A stretch of 27,081 nucleotides of DNA from Gnetum montanum (lineage: Eukaryota; Streptophyta; Gnetopsida; Gnetales; Gnetaceae): positions 35,707 to 62,787 of the forward strand of contig MNCI01033699.1 in assembly GCA_015680685.1 (NCBI GenBank). Reading direction: 5' to 3'. The position numbers and the translations under genes were made by a program. Under the pieces are notes generated by a model. It ran no database searches. It was not told the origin of the DNA and saw only the letters and a list, made by a program, of their open reading frames with translations. This document shows, in pieces, positions 8,629 through 16,563 of the stretch. Numbering within the stretch: the first letter of the stretch is position 1; every line of letters starts with the position of its first letter.

Positions 8629-9060
8629 AAGTGGCCCAAGATATAGCACTACTGTTGGGCAATTTTGCATTTTTGAAAATTTTTTGTTTCAGATGTACAC
8701 TTGAACTATAAATTTAATTAATGAGTTAATGGAAATGTGAGGATGATTCATATATCACTTTGTTGTATTTTATGTAATGTTGCAGGAATTTTAACTTATG
8801 ATTGATTGATACAATTTGGCCCCTTGTGGGCCCCATGCCTGTTTAGGACCATGATGGAAGGGCCATTGCTAGTTGAAGGTCATTTTGGGCCATCATACAA
8901 AAGAAAGTAAGTTGCTAGTTTTAGACCTTAGTAGGCCATTTTTCTATTTTTTTTTGAAAAATGAAGGGGATAAATGAGACTGCATAAACTAAAGAAATGA
9001 AATAACTAATGCAAGATGCAAGCAACTACGCAAACGTAACTATATAAGCAAAAACAAAAG
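8629..9060. other. Non-coding 3' part of the insertion and junction
   Basis: AT-rich sequence with no gene. It contains GGCCCCTTGTGGGCCCC at about 8818, a short inverted repeat, and a run of T at 8946-8955. The boundary with the minus-strand gypsy element is somewhere between about 8940 and 9080 and could not be fixed, because no target-site duplication was identified. Confidence 0.35.
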
Positions 9061-9440
9061 GTGACTAAGAAATGTGAATGAACTAAGGGGATACCTTATT
9101 CATGTAGTTGTTTTCTAACCTGATGTGGGTTAAGAGGTAGATAGGCCCTAGGATGTGCAAGGTAGTCCTCGCCTAGACCTACATTAGTTGTCCTAAAGGG
9201 CAACTTTGCCTAGAGAGTTCTCTCAGGGAGGTTGCTCACCTCATTTGGTTACTCAAATGGATTAGCTGGACAAAGTTGGATTTTATCTCGAATGGGTGGC
9301 ATGTCTTCAAAGAATTCTACTTGTGACCCTTGCTCTGCATCAATGTTATTGATGGTTAGGAAAGATACATTATCACCATATATGACCACCTCTCCACCTT
9401 CATAGGGAAGGTGGATCTCTTAATGGATGGGTGAAGAGTC
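9060..9440 (-). pseudogene. Gypsy protease-to-RT linker
   Basis: After the protease the minus-strand frame continues as YEGGEVVIYGDNVSFLTINN, then EQGSQVEFFEDMPPIRDKI and LGEDYLAHPRAYLPLNPHQ. It has occasional stops but protein-like composition. It is the variable region that joins protease to reverse transcriptase in plant Tat-like elements, and no catalytic role is known for it. The match fades near 9060, where the plus-strand insertion separates it from the RT half at 3285. Confidence 0.5.
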
Positions 9441-9710
9441 AACTCAAAACTGGGCTAGCTAGGACCTCCCTAGGATTAGGTTGAACCCAGGCATCTCTTC
9501 AACGATGATGAATTGAATAGTAGTGGAGAATTTCTCCCTTGCCACAAAAGCTATTGTGATCATTCCCTTCATGACAACATGTGCTCCATTAAAGGATTTT
9601 AAGAATGTCATCTTGGTTGGCTTGATCTAGTTAACAAGACCAAGTTTGTCAATGACCTAGAATGGGATGACATTGGTTGTTGCCCCATTGTCAACATGCA
9701 CCCTGCAAAT
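9440..9710 (-). pseudogene. Retroviral-type aspartic protease domain of gypsy element
   Basis: On the minus strand the frame gives ICRVHVDNGATTNVIPF (9698 is the first base of HVDNG), then LGLVNQIKPTKMTFLKSFNG, FSTTIQFIIVEEMPGFNLILG and RSQLAQF. This matches plant gypsy proteases: V-D-x-G-A/S-x2-N-V-I/L-P at the active site and F-N-x-I-L-G-R-x-W-L near the end. The enzyme cuts the Gag-Pol polyprotein. Here the active site reads DNG where DTG or DSG is usual, and the tryptophan of the last block is lost. A stop follows shortly after. The frame differs from the gag frame at 10541-11587, so at least one frameshift lies between. Confidence 0.8.
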
Positions 9711-10540
9711 TCTATATTTTCCTATGCAAATTATTATAAACATTGGTACATTAGTAACCTGATTCTTTTCAGGGTTAACCTTAACTACCTCATTGTGAAG
9801 TGTCAGGGGTGTTAACCTCGACTCCTAGGTTGTGGGGGGAAGCATTATAGTGTGGATGGCTCTTTCATCCACTGGAATGTCTTCCTTAATAAGAATAGAG
9901 GTCAACATGTGGACTAGTGCTTCACGGTGAGCAAAGGAAGTCATTATTAGGTCATATAGGCTCAAAGTTATGTTCTTTTGTTTGAGAGCCTATTTAACTT
10001 GTGTCAGCTCATCTAAGAAGTCTTTTCCACTATCTATTATTTTGGTAGCCCTTACTTCCTCCATGCAGCCCAAGAGATAGATCTCTTGAGGAGGAGATTT
10101 AGCCTTTGCTTGTGCAATGGGGTTTTGAGCCTTAGTGCTAGTTTTTTGGTTGCTTGCACTTGCATTGCATCCTAAGATGATGAGGCCATGGGGATGGTAG
10201 ACAAGGGGACGGGCTTAGGAGGACCTAACTCCATATGTTTCCTAATCATATTGTTGGCGAGATGCTCATTGGATCTCTTGGGATGAAAATTTGGGTAGGT
10301 AGGGTGTGATGTAGTTCTCACCACTAGACCTCAAGTAGGTGGGGGTTATGTACACCATGGAACTTTGATGACAAAGGGTGTCTGGGTTGCTATCACTGTA
10401 ATGTGCTATGGGGCCCTAACCACAAAGGACATTATGGGTGCCTAAGGTGGTGCTTTGATGATGAAAGGGGTCTACACTCTAGTTGACGTTGAGGCCCTAG
10501 TGTTACCAGAGGACACAAGAATCACAAATGGTTGACATGC
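9711..10540 (-). pseudogene. Degenerate gag-protease junction region
   Basis: No clean frame survives over about 800 bp. Short coding-like pieces on the minus strand alternate between frames with several stops. By position this is the spacer between the gag zinc finger and the protease. No separate gene was found on either strand. Confidence 0.4.
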
Positions 10541-10903
10541 CTATTCTGCTTCATCATCAACACTAATGGTGTTGATGATGTAGCCTGCACTACTAGTGTT
10601 GAGGGGATCTTTAGAGACCATCATTGGTTGGTTTTCTAGTTGCATGAGATTGTTATCATCAAGGACCAATTTTCCTTGATCAATCATGCATTGAATGTCA
10701 TCTTTTAAAGCCAAGAAGTAGTTCGTATCATTGCCATGCAACTGGTGATAGTTGCAAAATTGATCTAATGTAAAGTTTTTAAGGACCAAGGGATTGTTTA
10801 GCATGGCTACTGAGGGGTGTTTGAGGACCTCATAGTATTGCTCATGGTTCTTGTAAGCATCCTTAGACATTTTCTTGTGTTGGATGCACCTAGCACAAAG
10901 CAA
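10541..10903 (-). pseudogene. Gypsy Gag, C-terminal zinc-finger-like segment
   Basis: Open for 120 codons on the minus strand. It contains FTLDQFCNYHQLHGNDTNYFLALKD (about residues 43-67 of this piece), then DIQCMIDQGKL. Tat-like plant Gag proteins carry FCxFHxxxGHDTxxCxxLKxxIExLIxxGxL here, a CCHC-like RNA-binding knuckle followed by a helix. The last cysteine is phenylalanine and the GH is GN, so the knuckle is disrupted. It lies in the same frame as the Gag core at 11315-11690. Confidence 0.7.
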
Positions 10904-11002
10904 CTAGTCCAAAGGCTCAAATAGCTTGATAGGTAATAAGGTATACTTTGAGCAATCCTTACACTCAAAGTTTGGCCTTGGGGTAGCTTGCCTTATGGGT
11001 AC

Positions 11003-11690
11003 TTATGGTGTAGGATGGTTGGTTCCCATAGTGCTAGAATCGGATGCTTTGTTGTTGTTGGCTAGGGCCTTAAGCACCTTAGCTATTGGTTTAGTGTTGT
11101 TGGGCTTGGCCTCATTAGCCACAAGTATAATGGTTGCTATTACCTTACCCTTTTCTTTATCCTTTTTTGTGGGCACATTCTTATAGGCCACAAAGGTTGG
11201 ATCCTTATTGGTCTTTGCCATGTCTTGGATGCCTTTGTTTGAGAAAAGGCTTGGCTTAGGGAGCACATGGCTAGGTAGTATAGTTTTGACTTAATAAAGT
11301 CATTTACTACACCATTAAAGATGGCCAAAAGGTGGGTCTCCTCTATTGGCTCGGATTTCATTGACTGTAGCACTCCAATGTTGTATAAAATTTTGCACAG
11401 GCTTTAGAGGCCCCTGCTTGATGTCCATTAGTTGGTCGATGGTGGCTTTGGGCTTCAAGTTATACTTGAAGTGGGTCACAAATTGGCTAAGAAACTCTTC
11501 CAAAGTAGATATGTAAGCCTTGGGGAGTGCACAGTACCAGAAAAGCACCTTGCCAGTTAAGGACATAGCAAAGACACAGATGATCACATGTGGTCATGTT
11601 TGTGGGAGCAAGCATTCAGAGTGAAAAGTTACAAGGTGGGCATTGGGGTTCCCCTCACCATTATATTTGGTAAATTAGGGAAGCTAGACC
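11003..11690 (-). pseudogene. Gypsy Gag core (retrotransposon gag domain)
   Basis: Gag forms the particle that packages element RNA. The minus-strand frame from about 11690 reads KYNGEGNPNAHLVTFHSECL, a stop, then VIICVFAMSLTGKVLFWYCALP, EEFLSQFVTHFKYNLKPKAT and MDIKQGPLKPVQNFIQHWS. This matches the Retrotrans_gag signature (F-x-x-S-L-x-G-x-A-x-x-W-Y-x-x-L-P, L-x-x-F-x-x-F, Q-x-x-x-E-S-L-x-x-Y-x-x-R/W-F). Around 11370 the sense moves to a second frame (ETHLLAIFNGVVNDFIKSKL) and returns at about 11266 for a lysine-rich piece (KNVPTKKDKEKGKVI), so two compensating frameshifts are likely. Clearly a pseudogene. Confidence 0.8.
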
Positions 11691-11699
11691 CTGGGGGTA

Positions 11700-12651
11700 G
11701 GGTTAGTAATGAGACCATAGGATTGATGGGGTCATCCTAGTAGAAGTCCATCATGTGGACCATTTCAGAGTTAGCAGCTTCAAGCCACCTAACCTCCTTC
11801 ATTAGTGTTTGGATGAGTTGGAATGCTTGGTCCAAACTCAGGGAAGATGTAATTGGTTGCACCAGTTGTGCTATTTGTGGTGCCATCTAAGTAGCCCATA
11901 GCCTTGCTATAGGTTGTGCAACCACATGGGATGCTTGTTGCATTTGTTGTTGCATGTGTGATTGCTATGCCATAGGCACAAAGGCTAGGACCCACCATGT
12001 GGTTGTGGCTTGGGCTATTGTGGGAGGTGCCAACAAGATGGGTGGGACGAAGGACACTTAGCTCATGTGTGGATGAGAGGAAGGCACTGTGTGCATGTAT
12101 GGTTGTGTTGGCATCATGGATGTTGGCATGGAAGACTATGTAGATTGGATAGAGATGACAAAGGGAAAGGTGGCAGATGGTCCTGCACCCTGTTGTGTGT
12201 GTAGTATGTAGTGGCTCGCCACCACCAGCCTGGACTTGGGAGACGAGAGTGACGCTACTACCTCAAAGAAGGTAGATGATTGTGATTGGTATGGGACAAA
12301 ACTAGCAATAGGCTGTTGGGTAGAGGCATACAGTGGGTACCCATGCTTTGAGCAAGTCTCAAATTCGTCTTGCCCATCTTGTAAGGGCTCAACATAGTTT
12401 GATGTTGCATAATGCTCATTAGGTCCACTCACTCTAATGAGTTGGTCCAGTATCCACCAAAAGTTGTTGGTGAGTGGAATGAAAATGTTACGTGTAGGAG
12501 GAAATTCCTTCCCATTTCGATGTATGATCTCAAAGATTCTCTTAGCATTTAGTTTTTTGCGGTCTAAGGATAGATCCACTTGAAGTTTCACATAGAAAAA
12601 GTTGTGTTTTTCATCATGAAGCATCATGTAATTAGGTGGTTGATTACACAA
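11700..12651 (-). pseudogene. Gypsy Gag N-terminal region
   Basis: The piece 12136-12651 is open for 171 codons on the minus strand, starting MCNQPPNYMMLHDEKHNFFY and rich in Q, S and P toward its end (PIASFVPYQSQSSTFFEVV). It is followed by a short low-complexity open piece at 11789-11998 (Thr/Ala-rich) in another frame. The position directly upstream of the Gag core and the disordered composition fit the N-terminal extension of plant Gag. I see no known domain. The true start cannot be fixed; the methionine at 12651 is only a candidate. Confidence 0.5.
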
Positions 12652-13255
12652 CCTAAGTGATTATTGTTGTGGCTATATGAGATTCAATGGGGGATCAATT
12701 TCCACCACCTACTGGATGGGGTGGATTGCCACCATGCTTAAGGTAGAGGTTGAAGGCTACATGGGATTCATGTTAATGTGTGAAAATGAAAGAAAGGATA
12801 GTGCTGAACAAATAATGGTCAAGTGTAGAAAATAGTGGAAAAATGGCTAAGTATGAAAAAATGTGAAAACAAGCTAGAAAATGACTAACTCTGGAAGAAC
12901 TACTAAAAAGTGACTAACTTTAGTGTTATCCTTGCTACGTTGGAGGCTGCTACACTTTGAGAACTTGTTACTTTCTCTAGAGCATTTAGAGTTTAACATA
13001 ACAGATACACTTGGGCTTTCTTCCTACAAGGTTCTAGGGGAATTGATAATTAGGACCAATCTACACTAACTAAATTGTAGAAAACTTCTGCGTTGGCCTA
13101 TGATCTAGCTACTGCTATGGTAGGTCCACAAGGGCATTACATCTATGCTAGCTCAAAACTAGTGATGGAGGTATAGAAAGCACATGGGACTACTCTTGAA
13201 CATAGAAGGAATTGGAGGCCCTCCTTCTAGTGTCAAAAAATATGGCAACCAAAAA
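12652..13255 (-). other. Gypsy untranslated leader, candidate primer binding site at its far end
   Basis: No gene is visible. On the minus strand the segment begins, after the candidate LTR end at 13256, with TTTTTGGTTGCCATATTTTT and continues to ACACTAGAAGGAGGG. TTTGG-then-GCC immediately after an LTR end is where a primer binding site belongs, but CpG decay prevents naming the tRNA. The rest is A-rich leader on the plus strand. Confidence 0.35.
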
Positions 13256-13923
13256 TGTCAGTGGCTAGAACACTAAGAGGTTAGCAAGCATACAACCTAA
13301 CCCCAAGTCCATGTGATGGCCATGCTATAAATAGAAATGGAGTTCCCTAAATGATCTTGTCGATCAAATAGGTACTTACAAGGTGTTATGACAAATATGT
13401 GTGAAAGGGGGTTTATACGATGTTACTGGTGGACATTGGGATCGGCTAAGCTAGAGCATATCAAGGAGTCTTAGCCTAAAAATAATAGTGTAAGTGTGCA
13501 AACGCATGTGAAATAGTGAGAAAATGTGAATGCTATGCCAAATTCAAAAGAGAAAGTACTTGAAAATGTAATAGAGTTGAAAAATGAAAGTGCACCAGTG
13601 GTAGTGAGGGAGTGTAACAATTGTAGGAAAAGAAATGAAAATGATATGTGGTGTATAGATGGGCACAGTGGTAGTGTAATAGTGTAGTCACAGTCTCTGG
13701 GATGCTCAGGCTGTGGAACTAACATTTTCCATGGGGATTGAACCTACCGGGTTGGCTATTACTAGGCTCCACTGGAGCAATGGTGGATTGCATGCTAGAC
13801 AGTGTGCACCAGTTGTTCAATGGGCTAATTGTGCTTGAGTGCAAGAGTGCCAAGAATGCTCAGAATGCCAAAATTCCCAATGCTCTTTTGATTTGCCAAC
13901 CCCTAGAATGCTGAATGCAGGGG

Positions 13924-13931
13924 TATTTATA
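13924..13931 (-). promoter_or_regulatory. TATA box of the gypsy LTR
   Basis: On the minus strand CCCTATAAATACCCCTGCA is a near-ideal plant TATA context, with C-rich sequence downstream. It sits about 1.3 kb upstream of the gag remnant, in the right orientation to drive it. Confidence 0.6.
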
Positions 13932-14029
13932 GGGCTAGGGTTAGTGTGAAATGTGGATTAGGCACCATGTGACATGAGGGTAAATGGGGCTACGCTAGAC
14001 CTTACTACACTTCCATGGAAGTAGCAAAG

Positions 14030-14800
14030 TGTTATGCTCTAGAGTACTACAATGGATCCCCAGAGATGGCTAAACTATGACTACATTGCCAAGACTGCAT
14101 GTGAAGAAATTTGAATGACCATAATGTACCTATCAAAAATGTAAAAAATAGTGCAACTTAGAGGCTATGCTCTGGGACTACGTCTTCCCTTCTTTCAAGT
14201 AGGGTCAAGCATAGGTACAATTTGGGGGACCAATGGTAGTGCAAAAGAGATACAAATTGTTGATCTTGCTTGCTGGAGGAATGTTAGAGCTGAGATGAAA
14301 GCTGATGCTGAGTTCTGGAGACCTTTAGATGTTGTTAGAGGGTTTTCTTTAGTGTTATGTTGGCTACGCTCTAGAGCACTAGTTACACTAGCTATGCTTT
14401 GGAGCATAGTAAGGCGTAGCAAGGATACTTAGAAACATTTGACAGAATTTGCAGTTTTCCTTCATGCTATGTTGGCTATGCGCTAGGGCATAGTAGGTGA
14501 GGTAGCCTTAGGAGTTAGAAAATTTTTCAAATGTCTCTTTCATGTTGAGCTAGCTTGATAGGTTCTTGTCCAACGCTTAGGAAAAACTAGCTATTGAAAA
14601 GTGTGCTACCCTGTTTACACTTTAGAGCATAGCAGGTAGAGTGAGAGCATAGTAGAACACTGAGAAAAATTTTCATGCAACTGTTATTGACACTTAGAAA
14701 ATTTGGCAAAACAGGCCTTGATGCATGCTACGCTGGCTATGTTGGGGATCATAGCACCAACACTTAGAAAAATTTGCTAAGTTTTGACACTTAGAAAAAT
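14030..14800. repeat. Dispersed GCTATGC/GCATAGC boxes and GTTAGAAAATTT repeats
   Basis: Boxes of the form GGCTATGCTC or GAGCATAGC occur near 14034, 14163, 14360, 14390, 14478, 14625, 14645 and 14745. Several are paired as inverted repeats, for example CTATGCTTTGGAGCATAG at 14391. ACACTTAGAAAAATTTGC-type repeats accompany them at about 14685, 14760, 14787 and 14420. The same two motifs, in the same relative orientation, make up the minisatellite at 4480-4830. Confidence 0.75.
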
Positions 14801-14944
14801 TTGCAGTTGAAGTGTTGAGGCCCAAAATTGGTGGTGTTTCAATGATGGTTTGTGCTTAATGTTTTGATTGTCGATGTCTGGTTTCTATTTTTGAATTTTT
14901 ATATCTAATGACTATGACATGGTTTATTTTTTATGGAACAGGTA

Positions 14945-16300
14945 GTGAGTCCATGTCATCCATCCACCTAATAAAATCTATGGTTTTCCTTGTTTTGGGA
15001 GTTTGAAGTTCCTTCCATTAACAACACTTTAATCAACTGGTAACCTTGGTAGTTCTAGAATTGGGAAAGATTCAAAGGCTTGTGGAGGATGTGACTTCAA
15101 GGGGACTTAATACTCATTGTAGTCTTCTGCTTACTTGAGTGCTTGGGTGTTTTTCATAAACTTCTTACTATTTCATCCCAACCACTAATAGGAAGACAAA
15201 AAAAGTCTTTGCATGCTATGATTCCCATTTGAAAAAAAAAAAAAGATGATGAAAATTCAAAGCACACCCCTTAGACAAATAAATGAGCTACAAGCACTAG
15301 TTATGGGACTAGAAAGACATGCACCCATGATTGAAGTTCCCCTCTAACTAAGGTCCTCTGTCTCTTAGTTCCTACTTTTTTTCTCTCTTTTTGAAATGGT
15401 TGTTTTACGAGAGCACTCTTGTGTCTTGAGTGGGTCGATTGATCTTGGAGTGACAATGTGAAGTCACTAAAAGAGGTTGATTTTGGTTTGGACTAAGGAT
15501 GGATCTTCTTAGGTCATTTTAAACACATATTCTACAAGGGACTTCTTATGATCTCAATTTAGGATTCCATTTCACCTTTTCAATATTCCATCTATGCTAA
15601 CATAACTCACCTCATTGCCAGTTTCTATGTTATGCTTGATGTCTTAGTTTGACATGTTGGAATTCTTAGATAGATTCTTTTTAGTTAGTCCTTAACTTTT
15701 CATAATCATTAATCAACTATGGGGCTCATAGACTTCGTAGTTGGGGTTATGCAAGGGTAACAAGGGCAGATGCCTACTATTAGAAGGACCCACTTGCATA
15801 TCTCTTGGTTTGGTTAGTTAAGTTCCTTAACTTAGGCATTGTTACAATTCTATATTTCACATATTCCATTGTGCACATCACTCTGTGCTCCTTACACTCT
15901 CATGTTTCATTTCATTTTACCAATTTTCCTAGTTTTTTTAATTTTTGGGACTTCAACGCTCTCTTCTCATATTTTCATCATGATCATGGCTATTTGGGCT
16001 TCCATTTGATCCTAATTTTGTTCAAAATCTCTTTGTAATTTTTAAGTTTTGACCAAGTCAATGAAAGTCAATAGTGGTCAACAACTTGTGGATTGCATTG
16101 ACTGGGTCCACAAAAATACTATAAATATTATTGAACACTTACGATTTTTGCACATTTGGTCCATAATGTCCAAGGAGTTTTTGTAAATTCAAAGCCCAAA
16201 ACCTTCCCAAGCCTATAACTCTTACATTGTTTATTCAAATCACCTCATTTTTTTTCTTGCAATTATTGAAGGTAAGCTCTTAGTCATGGGGATAGCAAAC
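14945..16300 (+). repeat. Segment C, non-coding, homologous to segment D
   Basis: Collinear with 24085-25235. Anchors are TCTTTGCATG (15206 and 24342), the A-run then AATTCAAAGCACA/T and CTACAAGCACTAGTTATGGG (15290 and 24450), GGTTATGCAAGGG (15745 and 24897), GGACCCACTTG, and TAGTCATGGGG (16281 and 25184). C is about 250 bp longer than D between the last two large anchors. That extra part contains a TATAAATA box at 16120. It has no coding content. It is inferred to be internal untranslated sequence of one retrotransposon family, lying between gag and the accessory ORF. Confidence 0.8.
16120..16127 (+). promoter_or_regulatory. Candidate TATA box in segment C
   Basis: ACTATAAATATTA on the plus strand, about 440 bp before the accessory ORF. 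It is preceded by GCATTGACTGGGTCCAC, which resembles the U3 subrepeats of the family A LTR (GCATTGACTAGGACCC at 19645). It could be an internal promoter or relic U3 sequence. Confidence 0.35.
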
Positions 16301-16563
16301 CCTAAGGTTTTGATGATAATTTTTAAATTTTTTTTCCTAACTTCCCTAAAGGGTTAAGCGATAAATGCTATTAAATCATTAATTTTTGAGAATTTAATCC
16401 TTCCAACAACTTCGGTAAACCAAAGATTAGATTAATAATTAACTACTTAATTTATCTAGCCATAATCACACCTTAGCTGGATATAACCCCCTCATGAGAC
16501 AAGGTATTCTAGTTATTCTAAGTTACATAATAATTACTAATTTGTTGTTATGTGTAATTATAG
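16301..16563 (+). other. AT-rich leader of the accessory ORF
   Basis: No gene. It ends TTGTTGTTATGTGTAATTATAG immediately before the ATG at 16564, so a splice acceptor could sit right at the start codon. Env-like or accessory ORFs of Athila-type elements are thought to need splicing or an internal promoter, which would fit, but nothing here proves it. Confidence 0.35.

Larger units (their letters stand above)
3290..9060 (+). mobile_element. Insertion splitting the gypsy element (non-autonomous element or captured gene)
   Basis: The minus-strand gypsy element has protease ending near 9060-9440 and RT starting at 3285. The 5.8 kb between them carries plus-strand coding remnants and is best read as an insertion. 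It has a TATA-containing 5' part, a hairpin minisatellite, and a broken coding region from about 5043 to 8628 followed by an AT-rich tail. No reverse transcriptase, integrase or transposase was recognised in it. Clear terminal repeats were not found: a weak match between about 3350-3440 and 8810-8880 (CAATTTGG, then CCTT, GGCC and CAT-x-TGGA blocks) may be remnant LTR sequence. Both ends are approximate. Confidence 0.5.
13256..14824 (-). mobile_element. Candidate 5' LTR of the gypsy element
   Basis: Reading on the minus strand, a TATA box at 13931 is followed by non-coding sequence and then the leader and gag in the same orientation, which is the layout of a 5' LTR. The candidate 3' end is ...CACTGACA at 13256, followed by a TTTTTGG primer-site-like start. 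The 5' end is set near 14824 because segment C, shared with another place in the window, starts soon after. U3 contains many GCATAGC/GCTATGC boxes. The partner 3' LTR would lie before position 1, so there is no second copy to prove the boundaries. Both ends are approximate. Confidence 0.45.

Noticed and set aside
10926-11186. Plus-strand hydrophobic open frame that looks like a membrane protein
   Set aside because: It is the antisense of the Ala/Lys-rich Gag segment at 11003-11266; its hydrophobicity is a by-product of the opposite strand.
14151-14432. Open frames on both strands at 14.15-14.43 kb
   Set aside because: They lie in the repeat-box-rich candidate U3 and are of equal quality on both strands, with no recognisable motif.
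15805-16038. Plus-strand open frame rich in Phe, Leu and His
   Set aside because: It arises from T-rich non-coding segment C; the homologous part of segment D does not keep the frame.
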